A DNA stretch of 64,000 bases from Aphodosoma sp045631465 (GCA_045631465.1 JAZQUV010000024.1:1-64000); one strand, 5' to 3'; counted from the stretch's first letter, positions 33,718 through 42,533 are shown. Numbers and translations are program-made. The notes: a model not told the origin generated them from the sequence alone.

Positions 33718-34362
33718 TTATTTTTTGAGGTTGGCGATAGTTTGTATCATGTCGTCGGCTGAGAATACGGCATTGCCTGCCACGAGACAGTCGGCACCAG
33801 CTTCGTAGAGAGCAGCGGCATTTTTGAGGTTGACGCCACCGTCGACTTGGATGAGGATGTTGCATCCTTTGCGCTCGATCATAGCACGGAGGCGACGGAT
33901 TTTGTCGTAGGTGTTTTCGATGAATTTCTGACCGCCAAAGCCAGGGTTTACGCTCATAAGGAGCACCATATCGACATCAGTTACAATATCTTCGAGCACT
34001 TCGACAGGAGTGTGAGGATTGAGGGTTACACCTGCTTTCATGCCAGCATCGTGGATGCGTTGGATAGTGCGGTGGAGGTGAGTGCAAGCCTCGTAGTGCA
34101 CGTTCATCATCATAGCACCAGTTTCTTTCACTTCGTTGATGAATTTGTCGGGATCAACAATCATCAAGTGAACATCCAAAGGTTTGGTGCAGAGTTGTTT
34201 TACATATTTGAGCACAGGAAAACCGAATGAGATGTTAGGTACGAACACACCGTCCATAATGTCGATATGCAACCAGTCTGCGTTGCTTTGGTTGATGATG
34301 TTGAGGTCGCGCTCGAGGTTGCCAAAGTTGGCAGAGAGAAGAGATGGAGATAATAGTTTCAT
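33718..34362 (-). CDS. rpe: Ribulose-phosphate 3-epimerase
   Basis: A 214-residue TIM-barrel epimerase interconverting ribulose-5-phosphate and xylulose-5-phosphate in the pentose phosphate pathway. Visible motifs are SLLSANFGNLERDL, the metal site HIDIMDGVFVPN, HLMIVDP, MSVNPGFGGQKF and QVDGGVNLKN, holding the catalytic Asp pair and metal-binding His. Length is normal. A minus-strand -7 box TACCTTTG at 34741-34734 would give it a long leader through repeat DNA. Confidence 0.95.
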   Translation of the reverse strand: MKLLSPSLLSANFGNLERDLNIINQSNADWLHIDIMDGVFVPNISFGFPVLKYVKQLCTKPLDVHLMIVDPDKFINEVKETGAMMMNVHYEACTHLHRTIQRIHDAGMKAGVTLNPHTPVEVLEDIVTDVDMVLLMSVNPGFGGQKFIENTYDKIRRLRAMIERKGCNILIQVDGGVNLKNAAALYEAGADCLVAGNAVFSADDMIQTIANLKK

Positions 34363-34374
34363 AATAATGAGGAA

Positions 34375-34763
34375 TTAGGAACCGAAGGTCTTTGAGCCTT
34401 TGGCGATAAAATGAGGAATTAGTGACAGACCCCCTCCGGACTACGTCCTCGTCCCCCTAACTCAGGGGGACAGCTTTGGGTATGGTGCGTTTTGTAGCTG
34501 ATAACCTAAAAAATGTGTTATGCCCATAAACTCCTCCCCTGAGTTAGGGGAACTGACGCTCGAAGCAAGAGTAGAAGGCAAGCTTGCTTGCATTATACCT
34601 TGCAAGGAGGAAGAAGACGAAGTCAAAGTCCCTGAAAGGGGAAGGGGTCTGTTAATATTTAATAGTTAGTAATTATTAGTTTTTGGTTATTAGTGATTAG
34701 TTAATGGGGTTTATCTATTTTTGCAATGAGTTGCAAAGGTACAAAAATATATTAATATACGGG
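34375..34763. repeat. Intergenic repeat complex: GAGGAATTAG words and C/G-rich element copy 1
   Basis: gaggaattagg words flank ccgaaggtctttgagccttt (34380-34399). Then comes a C/G-rich element: cagaccccctccgga (34427-34441), the ccccctaa...agggggac hairpin (34453-34473), the core gtatggtgcg (34481-34490), ctcccctgagttaggggaa (34534-34552) and the inverted end aggggtctgtt (34642-34652). A secondary hairpin block (gcaagcttgcttgc) sits inside. Copies 1 and 3 (35850-36000) are nearly identical over about 140 bases. Confidence 0.8.
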
Positions 34764-35489
34764 TTACATTTTGAGGTAAAAATCGCGAGTGAGGGCAATA
34801 TATTCGGGTGTGTACTGATGGCGTGCGATTTCGATGGTTAATGAGGAATGAGAAATGAGGAGTGAAGAATGGTTGAGTTGAGAGTTCTGCATCACGAATT
34901 GTAAAAGTAATCGTTTGGGAGGTGCTGTTGGAGTAGGGTGAACTTCTGTAAGATGTGTGAGCGAGAATCCATATTTTGGGGCTAATTCGATTAGTTGGTT
35001 GCCTTCGTTAACAGGTAATACAACAGATAGCGAACCGCCTGAGTTGAGTAGGCGAGCAGAGTGCTCTAATAGGTCGTTGAACGAGAGCGAATCGGTGTGT
35101 CGGGCTTGAGTGCGAGCCGCATCGGGGCACTTGAGCGACGCTACAAAATAGGGTGGATTGCACACTATAGCATCGTATTTTGCTTTAGGATTATGGTCTT
35201 GTAGCGATGAGTGATGAGTTGTGATATATTTAGCGAATGGACTGTTGGCGATATTCTCGGTGGCTTGTTCGACTGATGATTGATCGATATCAATGGCATC
35301 TATGTGGGGTTGGCGTTGCTCGAGGCGTTGCGCGAGCATAAGGGCTATGAGTCCTGTGCCAGTGCCGATGTCGAGTATGCGCGATGCGTTAGGGTCAATT
35401 GGAGCCCATGCACCGAGCAGTACGCCATCGGTACCTACCTTCATAGCAGTGCGGTCTTGATGTATAGTGAATTGTTTGAATTGAAACAT
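34764..35489 (-). CDS. trmN6: tRNA1(Val) (adenine-37-N6)-methyltransferase-like protein
   Basis: A 241-residue SAM-dependent methyltransferase of the TrmN6/YfiC family. Motif I is ILDIGTGTGLIALML near residue 40. DAIDID lies near 65 and the catalytic NPPY (VCNPPYFVASLKCPDAARTQAR) near 105. The C-terminus EYIALTRDFYLKM is family-typical. Between LLLQFVMQ and TIEIARHQ is an extra stretch, NSQLNHSSLLISHSS, encoded by 34837-34890, whose DNA is the same gaggaatgag-type word repeat seen in the flanking intergenic DNA. The start at 35489 (MFQFKQFTIHQD) avoids 19 repeat-encoded codons. Confidence 0.88.
   Translation of the reverse strand: MFQFKQFTIHQDRTAMKVGTDGVLLGAWAPIDPNASRILDIGTGTGLIALMLAQRLEQRQPHIDAIDIDQSSVEQATENIANSPFAKYITTHHSSLQDHNPKAKYDAIVCNPPYFVASLKCPDAARTQARHTDSLSFNDLLEHSARLLNSGGSLSVVLPVNEGNQLIELAPKYGFSLTHLTEVHPTPTAPPKRLLLQFVMQNSQLNHSSLLISHSSLTIEIARHQYTPEYIALTRDFYLKM
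34837..34890 (-). repeat. Word-repeat insertion inside trmN6
   Basis: The plus strand reads atgaggaatgagaaatgagg (34841-34860), then agtgaagaatggttgagttg and agagttctg. These are variants of the gaggagttaggagttagg words immediately upstream of the gene at 35500-35517. The frame is preserved. Confidence 0.7.
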
Positions 35490-36004
35490 AGATTTGAGTG
35501 AGGAGTTAGGAGTTAGGAATTTTGCGATAAGCGAGAGCAGAAGCAAAGTTTACTTTGATTATGCCGAGCGCAGCAAAAATCACGACCGAAGGGAGTAGTT
35601 AGGAGTGAACCCCCTCGCCCTTTGGGATTGCCTTCGGCGACCTCCTCCTTGCAAGGCATAATGCAAGCTTACCTTCTGCTCTTGCTGCGTTCGTCGGTTC
35701 CCCCTATAAACAGGGGGAGAATTTGGGGTATGGTGCGTTTGTAGGTATTAGGCTCCTCCCCTGAGTTAGGGGAGGTCCCTGAAAGGGGGAGGGGTCTGTT
35801 AATATTTAATAGTTAGTAATTATTAGAGTTAGGAGTGATTAGTGACAGACCCCCTCCGGACTATGTCCTCGTCCCCCTAACTCAGGGGGACAGCTTTGGG
35901 TATGGTGCGTTTTGTAGCTGATAACCTAAAAAATGTGTTATGCCTAAAAATTCCTCCCCTGAGTTAGGGGAGGTGCCTGTAAGGCAGAGGGGTCTGTTGT
36001 TTTA
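35490..36004. repeat. Repeat complex: words, hairpins and C/G-rich element copies 2 and 3
   Basis: gaggagttagg words (35500-35517) are followed by a hairpin-rich block (35529-35600). Copy 2 (about 35609-35801) has gggattgccttcggcgacct, ccccctataaacaggggg, core gtatggtgcg (35728-35737), ctcccctgagttaggggagg and aggggtctgtt. Copy 3 (35850-36000) has cagaccccctccgga, core gtatggtgcg (35900-35909), ctcccctgagttaggggagg and aggggtctgtt. Each copy has inverted ends AACAGACCCC / GGGGTCTGTT or their remains. No gene is seen. Confidence 0.8.
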
Positions 36005-36382
36005 TTATTCTTTTTCTATTTGTTCTATTGTGTTTTTGATGTCATCTATTATGCTTTCGGGATCTTCAAAAACTATCTTATTTTCATATCTTAAAATTTT
36101 AATTCCTTGTGATGATAGATATTTTTCTCTTTCTTCATCGTAATGTGTACCTATGGAAGTGAAATGTGGTGCTCCATCTAATTCTATAGCTAATTTTAAT
36201 TCAGCACAATAAAAATCGAGGATAAATTTGCCTACACTGAATTGTCGTCTGAATTTCTTACCGCTTATTTGTTTGTTTTTCAACATTAACCACATTCTGC
36301 CTTCGGCTGGTGTACCATTATTACGAAGTTCTTTCCGTAGTTCGGTTTGTTCTTGTATGTTGTTAATGCGAATGTTTGACAT
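36005..36382 (-). CDS. DUF559 (Vsr-like) endonuclease-family protein
   Basis: A 125-residue protein of the DUF559 family, related to very-short-patch-repair nucleases. The segment RNNGTPAEGRMWLMLKNKQI is followed by KKFRRQFSVGKFILDFYCAE, with LKLAIELDGAPHF giving the D...E-x-D nuclease core, and REKYLSSQGIKILRYEN. It is complete and has AT-rich codon use. It lies exactly between two copies of the C/G-rich inverted element (copy 3 ends at about 36000, copy 4 starts at about 36428), so it may be cargo or the mobilising nuclease of that element. The function of DUF559 proteins is not established. Confidence 0.85.
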   Translation of the reverse strand: MSNIRINNIQEQTELRKELRNNGTPAEGRMWLMLKNKQISGKKFRRQFSVGKFILDFYCAELKLAIELDGAPHFTSIGTHYDEEREKYLSSQGIKILRYENKIVFEDPESIIDDIKNTIEQIEKE

Positions 36383-36427
36383 TTTGGGTTTTGTTTTTAT
36401 TCTTTAATATACTAGTTATTTTGCATT

Positions 36428-36691
36428 TACAGACCCCCTCCGGACTATGTCCTCGTCCCCCTAACTCAGGGGGACAGTTTTTTGGGGTATGGTGCGTTTG
36501 TAGTATTAAGCTCCTCCCCTGAGTTAGGGGAGGTGTCCATAGGACGGAGGGGTCTGTTGGTAGGTTTATTGTGTTAGAAATTAACAGACCCCTCACCCCT
36601 GCGGGGAGCTCCCCTAACTCAGGGGAGCAGTTTTTGGGGTATGGTGCGTTTATTATCTGTACTCTGTTATCTGTTATCTGTACTCTGTAAT
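36428..36691. repeat. C/G-rich element copies 4 and 5 with CTGTAATCT words
   Basis: Copy 4 (36428-36558) has cagaccccctccgga, core gtatggtgcg (36487-36496), ctcccctgagttaggggagg and ggaggggtctgtt. Half-copy 5 (36583-36650) has aacagacccctcacccc, the hairpin ctcccctaactcaggggag and core gtatggtgcg (36639-36648). Words of the type tatctgtactctgttatctg run from 36652 to 36693, up to the stop of tadA. Confidence 0.8.
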
Positions 36692-37126
36692 CTATTTTCG
36701 GCGTTCGGCGAAGAATGATTGCATCAGTTGGAGGGCTTCGGTGGCAAGAATGCCTGATACGACTTCGGTCTTTGGGTGTAGCGCGTTGGGTGAGAAGGTA
36801 GAGTAGCCACGTTTAGGGTCTGATGCGCCATATACCACGCGCGATATCTGACTCCAACCCAACGCTCCAGCACACATGATGCAAGGCTCGAGGGTGACGT
36901 ATAGAGTGCAATCTTTGAGGTATTTACCACCCATTATGTTGGCAGCAGCAGTGATAGCTTGCATCTCGGCATGGGCAGTCACGTCGTGGAGGGTTTCGGT
37001 GAGGTTGTGAGCGCGTGCGATGATGCGACCATTCCACACCACTACAGCACCGACAGGTATTTCGCCTTTGTCGTATGCCTCTTGCGCCTCGATGAGCGCC
37101 ATTTTCATATAGTTTTCGTCGGTCAT
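36692..37126 (-). CDS. tadA: tRNA-specific adenosine deaminase
   Basis: A 144-residue deaminase that makes inosine at the wobble position of tRNA-Arg(ACG). The zinc site is HAEMQAI near residues 52-58, with the catalytic Glu, and EPCIMCAGAL near 82-91. Both are standard for TadA. Its ATG overlaps the stop of the trkA-like gene by four bases, so the two are probably cotranscribed. Confidence 0.93.
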   Translation of the reverse strand: MTDENYMKMALIEAQEAYDKGEIPVGAVVVWNGRIIARAHNLTETLHDVTAHAEMQAITAAANIMGGKYLKDCTLYVTLEPCIMCAGALGWSQISRVVYGASDPKRGYSTFSPNALHPKTEVVSGILATEALQLMQSFFAERRK

Positions 37127-37812
37127 AGTTGTTTTTTGAATTTTTCGAGGATTTTGTTAGAGCCATAGACAATGATGTGGTCGTCGGCAGCGAAACGGAA
37201 TTCGGGAGTTTCTTGGATGTTGACGGCTTCGTATTCCAACGTGCGCGAACCGAGGAAGTTGGCTTGATTGCGACGACGCTTGATGGCGACGAGCGTGATG
37301 CCAAAGGTCTCTTCGATGTTGGCATTGGAAAGACTCTGGCCCTCGAGGATGGATGGGATTTGACACTCAAGGATTTGGTGGTCGTTGGTGATAGGGTAGA
37401 CACCTTTGATTTTCTCCGATTCGGCCGAATAGGCCCATATGTCGGCTGTGAGTTGTTCGGGTTCGATGACTTCGTTGACCCCGATTGCCTCTAAAATAGT
37501 GCGATGCATTGGGCTGACGGCGCGCGCTATGATGTTTTTGACGCCTGCTTGCTTGAGCAACGACACGATGACGATTGATTCGCCTATGTGGTTGCCTAAC
37601 GACACGATGACGGCGTCGATATCGTCGAGCGGAAGTGCCTTGATTGACACTTGGTCGATGATGTTGACACACATGGTGGTGGTGATCTGCGATTTGTATT
37701 CTTCAACGATGCGCATGTCGGCATCTACGCCTGTGACGTCGTGTCCCATTGTGGTGAGGCGTGTGGCTAGAGCTACGCCAAAATTGCCAAGACCGATGAT
37801 TAAATAATTCAT
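37123..37812 (-). CDS. TrkA/KtrA-type potassium channel regulatory subunit
   Basis: A 229-residue cytosolic RCK protein. The N-terminal Rossmann domain has IIGLGNFGVALATRL at the start and a conserved Asp in the VTGVDADMR segment for nucleotide binding. The C-terminal TrkA-C domain (residues ~140-225) contains DHIIVYGSNKILEKF. It gates the adjacent TrkH-like transporter by binding NAD(H) or ATP. It lies 12 bases downstream of the transporter gene and overlaps tadA by four. Confidence 0.88.
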   Translation of the reverse strand: MNYLIIGLGNFGVALATRLTTMGHDVTGVDADMRIVEEYKSQITTTMCVNIIDQVSIKALPLDDIDAVIVSLGNHIGESIVIVSLLKQAGVKNIIARAVSPMHRTILEAIGVNEVIEPEQLTADIWAYSAESEKIKGVYPITNDHQILECQIPSILEGQSLSNANIEETFGITLVAIKRRRNQANFLGSRTLEYEAVNIQETPEFRFAADDHIIVYGSNKILEKFKKQL

Positions 37813-37824
37813 AACAGTGAGGAG

Positions 37825-39687
37825 TTAGGAGATTGGTATATGTTCTGTTGGGTATTGATAGAATTGAGAGCCTTTGTTTGTTATAAAGCACGAGAGGATG
37901 GTGATGGTGCCTAGGCGACCGATGAACATGACTAGGAGTATAGTGATTTTGCTAACAATAGTGAGCGACGAGGTGAGATTGAGCGAGAGGCCTACGGTGG
38001 AGAAGGCCGATACGACCTCGAAGATGACGTATTGTGTGGGTAGTTGTGGCTCGAAGATGGAGAGCACCAACACACCGATGGCTACCACGACGAGCGACGA
38101 GAAGATGATGATGAAGGCACGATTGACCGTGAGCTTGGAGATGGTGCGCTGACGGATTTCGATATGGTCGCGACCGCGCAACGTGTTGATTACATTGAGT
38201 AAAGCAATGGCAAACGTCGTAGTTTTGATACCACCAGCCGTTGACATAGGCGAACCGCCAATCCACATGTAGAGAATCATGATGACGACGGAGATGTTGG
38301 TGAGCGAACCCATGCTGAACGACGAGAATCCCGCCGTGCGAGGCACTGTGGCGAGGAAAAACGACGTTGACAATTTGCCCCAAAACGACTTATCCGACGT
38401 CAGCACGCTATTATATTCCGTGATGAAAAACACCACTGTGCCACCCACCACCAGTATTGCAGTGAGCACGATAGCAATCACTGTGTTCGACGTCAAAGTG
38501 CGCGCTTGGTGATCGTATTTGCGCTGAGAGCGATGCGCTATGCGGTCGTAGAGTTGCACCAACTTGTGGCGCACCCAGTGCCAAATATTAAACAAAATAG
38601 GAAATCCGATGCCACCAAAAATAATCAACCACGACAGCGAATTGAGCAACATATAATTGTGGCGATAGTCGGGGTGGAATAGACCATTGTCGAGCGTAGA
38701 GAACCCAGCGTTGCAGAATGCCGACACCGAGTGGAATAGGGCAGTGAACGCACCATAGAGCGTATATTCGCCCATCGCTTGATAGATAAATACTGCGCCA
38801 ATGAGTTCAATCGTAAGCGTTATGATGATGATATTTCGCAACGTAGTGAATATTTGCGACACATTATTGTCGGGGTCGATGAGGTCCTTTATCAACATTT
38901 TGCTTTGTGACGGATGCTTGCCAGCAAACATAAGGCCGAAGAACGACGTAAAAGTCATAATCCCGATACCGCCCAACTGAATGAGCAGTAGTAGTATGAT
39001 ATACCCCTCGGTGGTGAACGTCGTAGCCACATCAATTGTCGTTAGTCCCGTTACACACACCGCGCTAGTGGCAGTAAATAGTGCGTTGAAAAATGAAATT
39101 CCCCCCACTGTGGCGCGAGGCAGTAGCAGCAACCCCGTGCCACACAAAATCATGAACAAAAAGCTCCCCACCATGATCCAACTAGGCGACAAACGATTTG
39201 AGAGCGAATGTGTGACGACGGCAGATAGTTTGAGTATCGACTCGATGGCGACGATGCCAATCATCATGTAGTTGTGACGCAAGATGGAGAAGAGAGCCGA
39301 ATAGCGCTCGAGCCACTCGGTGGGCACCAGCCACACAACCGACAAGGCGATGACGATGCTATAGAGAATGATGTAGAGCGGATTGATGGACTTGGATGAT
39401 TTGTAGCGTTGGTTGTTTCGGCTAACACGCGACTTGATGTGTCGGATAATGCTGTCTGTGTATTCGCAAAAGAAGAGGAGAAACGAGATTTTGAAAAGTG
39501 TGAGCGGAATGACAGCATCGAATTCGACTGGAAAGCCAAGGGCGTAGATGAGAAGAACGATTGTGATGACCGACAACGAGGCTGTGGAAAATGACACCGC
39601 ACGTCGCAACCAAACAAGCACTGGCGAAAGCGTGAGTTGCATTCGCATCAGGAGTGATTTGTATAGTCCTATGATTTTATCTTTCAT
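37825..39687 (-). CDS. TrkH/KtrB-type potassium uptake transmembrane subunit
   Basis: A 620-residue integral membrane protein of the Trk/Ktr superfamily. Many membrane segments are visible, with selectivity-loop glycines in TATSAVCVTGLTTIDV, HSVSAFCNAGFSTLDN, TVPRTAGFSSF and VSAFSTVGLSLN: four P-loops in order. An N-terminal extension of ~170 residues with extra hydrophobic segments precedes the first P-loop region. The ATG at 39687 (MKDKIIGLYKSLL) is preferred; the frame remains open upstream but crosses the promoter. It is the first gene of the operon with the TrkA-like subunit and tadA. Confidence 0.9.
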   Translation of the reverse strand: MKDKIIGLYKSLLMRMQLTLSPVLVWLRRAVSFSTASLSVITIVLLIYALGFPVEFDAVIPLTLFKISFLLFFCEYTDSIIRHIKSRVSRNNQRYKSSKSINPLYIILYSIVIALSVVWLVPTEWLERYSALFSILRHNYMMIGIVAIESILKLSAVVTHSLSNRLSPSWIMVGSFLFMILCGTGLLLLPRATVGGISFFNALFTATSAVCVTGLTTIDVATTFTTEGYIILLLLIQLGGIGIMTFTSFFGLMFAGKHPSQSKMLIKDLIDPDNNVSQIFTTLRNIIIITLTIELIGAVFIYQAMGEYTLYGAFTALFHSVSAFCNAGFSTLDNGLFHPDYRHNYMLLNSLSWLIIFGGIGFPILFNIWHWVRHKLVQLYDRIAHRSQRKYDHQARTLTSNTVIAIVLTAILVVGGTVVFFITEYNSVLTSDKSFWGKLSTSFFLATVPRTAGFSSFSMGSLTNISVVIMILYMWIGGSPMSTAGGIKTTTFAIALLNVINTLRGRDHIEIRQRTISKLTVNRAFIIIFSSLVVVAIGVLVLSIFEPQLPTQYVIFEVVSAFSTVGLSLNLTSSLTIVSKITILLVMFIGRLGTITILSCFITNKGSQFYQYPTEHIPIS

Positions 39688-39733
39688 GTGATTTGGAGTT
39701 GGATTTTGCCCAGAAAAAGTCGTTATGAATCTG

Positions 39734-39765
39734 CAAAGGTACAAATATAATTTGATAGATGCAAA
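39734..39765 (-). promoter_or_regulatory. Promoter of the trkH-trkA-tadA operon
   Basis: On the minus strand the -33 TTTG is at 39765-39762 and -7 TACCTTTG at 39741-39734, spacer 20. It lies 47 bases before the chosen ATG, which supports that start over the longer open frame. Confidence 0.7.
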
Positions 39766-39865
39766 TTTTTGTTGCCTGAGTAGCGCGAGGAGTGGTAAAT
39801 AGAAAATATTTTGACTCGGGTGAATTGTTTTCTTATATTTTATTGTTGGATTGCAAAAAAAATAG

Positions 39866-39873
39866 TATCTTTG
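39866..39873 (+). promoter_or_regulatory. -7 box of the ligA promoter
   Basis: TATCTTTG about 55 bases before the ligA start. A good TTTG is not evident at the expected upstream distance. Confidence 0.55.
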
Positions 39874-39927
39874 CAAGTTAAATGATGTGTTGGGGGCAGA
39901 TGTTGTAACTAATTTAGTTATTGATAT

Positions 39928-41949
39928 ATGAAACAAGAGATTGAACGCTTGCGCGACGAGATTCGCAAGCATGAATATAGATATTATGTGGAGAATGCTC
40001 CGGTGATTACCGACCAGGAGTTTGATGCGCTGATGCACCGCTTGGAGGATTTGGAACGAGAATATCCCGATTTTTTTGATGTGAATAGCCCTACGCAAAG
40101 GGTGGGTAGCGATTTGGCACAGAGCGGATTTGAACAAGTGGAGCATCGCGAACCTATGCTCTCGCTAGGGAATACTTACTCGGAAGGCGAGGTAAGAGAT
40201 TGGTACGGACGTGTGGCGCGAGGCCTTGGCAGAGAGGATATTGAGGTGGTATGTGAACTGAAATTCGATGGTACTAGCATTTCGCTATGGTACGAAAATG
40301 GCGAATTGCTGAGGGCGGTGACTCGCGGCGATGGCCGACGTGGCGATGATGTGACTAGAAATGTGCGCACGATAAAGAATATTCCTTTGAAGTTGGCAAC
40401 CGATGGGGCGCAGGCGGCTGAGGGGTTGAATGTGGAGTTTAGAGGCGAGATTTTGTTGCCTTGGAAGGAGTTTGAACGATTGAATGCCGAACGTGAACGC
40501 GATGGCGAACCTCTGTTTGCCAATCCACGCAATGCTGCCTCAGGCACGCTGAAGTTGCAAAACTCGAAGGTGGTGGCGCATCGCGGACTGATGGCTCAAG
40601 TATATAATATCAGCAGTCAGCAGGCAGTAGGCGATGGGCAACGCTCAACTCATTATGCATCGCTCCAGTGGGCGAAGCAGTTGGGCATGCCGGTGAGCGA
40701 CACTACGCGCGTGTGTGGAACGATTGATGAGGTGATGGATTTCATTGCCTATTGGGATGTGGAGCGCAAGAATTTGCCTGTGGCTACGGATGGAATTGTT
40801 TTGAAAGTGAACGATATAGAGGCTCAACGCGAATTGGGCTTTACTGCCAAATCGCCTCGTTGGGCTATTGCATATAAATTCCAAGCCGAAAGGGCTTTGA
40901 CGCGTTTGGAGGGGGTGACATATCAGGTGGGACGTACGGGCGCGGTGACGCCAGTGGCTAACCTAGAGGCTGTGCAGTTGTCGGGCACCGTGGTGAAGCG
41001 CGCGTCGCTACACAATGCTGATATTATTGCAGGTTTGGACCTACATATTGGCGACATGGTGTATGTGGAAAAAGGGGGCGAGATTATTCCTAAAATCACT
41101 GGCGTAGAGGTGGATAATCGTGCTGCGGATGCCGAGCGAGTGGTGTTTATAGACAAATGTCCTGAGTGTGGCGCAGAGCTTGTGCGCATAGAGGGTGAAG
41201 CGGCGCATTATTGTCCGAATGAAGCAGGGTGTCCGCCTCAGCAGAAAGGCAAGATTGAGCACTTTGTGAGTCGTAAGGCTATGAATATTGACGGACTTGG
41301 CGAGGAGACTGTGGCTATGCTATACGACCGCGGATTGATTCGCAATGTGGCTGATATCTATGCGCTCACGGTGGGCAAGTTGGCTCGGATGGAACGATTG
41401 GGCGAGAAATCGGCACAAAATATTGTTGAGGCTGTGAAAAAATCGACCGAAGTGCCTTTTGAACGTGTGTTGTTTGCGCTCGGCATACGATATGTGGGCG
41501 AAACGGTGGCTAAGAAATTGGCTGCGGCGTTTGGCTCGATGTCGGCTCTAGCAGAGGCACGATTGGAGCAATTGTTGGCTGTGGATGAGATTGGCGAACG
41601 CATTGCTGAGAGCGTGATTAGATATTTCGACGACATGAATAATATGCAACTGATTGAACGTTTGTCGAATTTTGGAGTCAAAATGGTGGGCGAGGCAAAG
41701 GCTGAGCAGTTGTCGAACTGCCTCGAGGGGATGACGGTGGTGATTAGCGGCACATTCGAACTACACTCGCGCGACGAATATAAGGCTATGATTGAGGCGC
41801 ATGGGGGCAAGAATGGTAGTGGCGTGACAAGCAAAACATCGCTATTGCTGGCTGGAGCAAATATGGGTCCTGCCAAATTGGAAAAGGCCGAGAAATTGGG
41901 CGTGAAGATTATATCGGAAGAGGAGTTTTTGGAAATAATAAATGCTTGA
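39928..41949 (+). CDS. ligA: NAD-dependent DNA ligase
   Basis: A 673-residue LigA of standard length. Domain Ia (IRKHEYRYYVENAPVITDQEFD) binds NMN. The adenylation domain carries the nucleophile in CELKFDGTSISL (Lys of K-x-D-G, near residue 111). The OB domain follows, then a Cys4 zinc finger (CPECGAEL...HYCPNEAGCP), helix-hairpin-helix repeats and a C-terminal BRCT domain (LEGMTVVISGTFELHSRDE). It seals nicks in replication and repair. It starts a rightward run of genes with short gaps. Confidence 0.97.
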   Translation: MKQEIERLRDEIRKHEYRYYVENAPVITDQEFDALMHRLEDLEREYPDFFDVNSPTQRVGSDLAQSGFEQVEHREPMLSLGNTYSEGEVRDWYGRVARGLGREDIEVVCELKFDGTSISLWYENGELLRAVTRGDGRRGDDVTRNVRTIKNIPLKLATDGAQAAEGLNVEFRGEILLPWKEFERLNAERERDGEPLFANPRNAASGTLKLQNSKVVAHRGLMAQVYNISSQQAVGDGQRSTHYASLQWAKQLGMPVSDTTRVCGTIDEVMDFIAYWDVERKNLPVATDGIVLKVNDIEAQRELGFTAKSPRWAIAYKFQAERALTRLEGVTYQVGRTGAVTPVANLEAVQLSGTVVKRASLHNADIIAGLDLHIGDMVYVEKGGEIIPKITGVEVDNRAADAERVVFIDKCPECGAELVRIEGEAAHYCPNEAGCPPQQKGKIEHFVSRKAMNIDGLGEETVAMLYDRGLIRNVADIYALTVGKLARMERLGEKSAQNIVEAVKKSTEVPFERVLFALGIRYVGETVAKKLAAAFGSMSALAEARLEQLLAVDEIGERIAESVIRYFDDMNNMQLIERLSNFGVKMVGEAKAEQLSNCLEGMTVVISGTFELHSRDEYKAMIEAHGGKNGSGVTSKTSLLLAGANMGPAKLEKAEKLGVKIISEEEFLEIINA

Positions 41950-41963
41950 TAAAATAGTATTTT

Positions 41964-42533
41964 ATGCTGAAACGAATAAAACAATATTTTTTTGATAGAG
42001 CTGTGAAGAAGGCGACTGCACGTGTGTCGCACTATCGCTCGTGGGAGAGCATACGCACGATATTGGTATTATTCGAGAGTGATTTGCAGGAGAAAAATAC
42101 TGAAGCGCGCGCTTTTCTGAAGATGTTGCAAAACGAGGGTAAGAGGGTAGTGGCGTGTTGCTATGTGGACAAAAAAGTGGCCGAAACTGCTACGCTCGAC
42201 AACTATGTGGTGCTCGACCGCAAAAAGTGTAATTGGCTAGACAAACCGATTGATACGATGGTGGGCAATCTGTTGGACGAGAAGTTTGACGTGGTGATGG
42301 ATATGACCGAATGCGATGTGATGCCTTTGCAATATATGCTGTTGTGGGCTAAGTGCGATTTTCGGTGCGGTAGGAGTCGTGGCGAGGTGGGCAACAAGAT
42401 TTACGACTTTGTGATTGAAATGCCCGAACGACCTATCGACCCTAAGACTAATGCTGCGCGAATAGATTATGACTTTGTGGGCGAAATGGGTTCGCAAATT
42501 GTGAAGTATCTAAAATTGATAAAAAACGAATGA
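41964..42533 (+). CDS. DUF6913 family protein
   Basis: A 189-residue conserved Bacteroidota protein of unknown function. It opens with a basic amphipathic helix (LKRIKQYFFDRAVKKATARV). An alternating alpha/beta pattern follows (TILVLFESDLQEKN, VVACCYVDKKV, DVVMDMTECDVMPLQYML), consistent with a Rossmann-like fold. There is no signal peptide. It starts 14 bases after ligA and overlaps the TraB-family gene by four bases. dapA follows those two in the usual Bacteroidota arrangement. Confidence 0.7.
   Translation: MLKRIKQYFFDRAVKKATARVSHYRSWESIRTILVLFESDLQEKNTEARAFLKMLQNEGKRVVACCYVDKKVAETATLDNYVVLDRKKCNWLDKPIDTMVGNLLDEKFDVVMDMTECDVMPLQYMLLWAKCDFRCGRSRGEVGNKIYDFVIEMPERPIDPKTNAARIDYDFVGEMGSQIVKYLKLIKNE

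Noticed and set aside
39688..40146. N-terminal extension of the TrkH-like protein to 40146
   Set aside because: The extension would cross a good promoter at 39734-39765 and overlap the start of ligA on the other strand; the ATG at 39687 gives a normal length.
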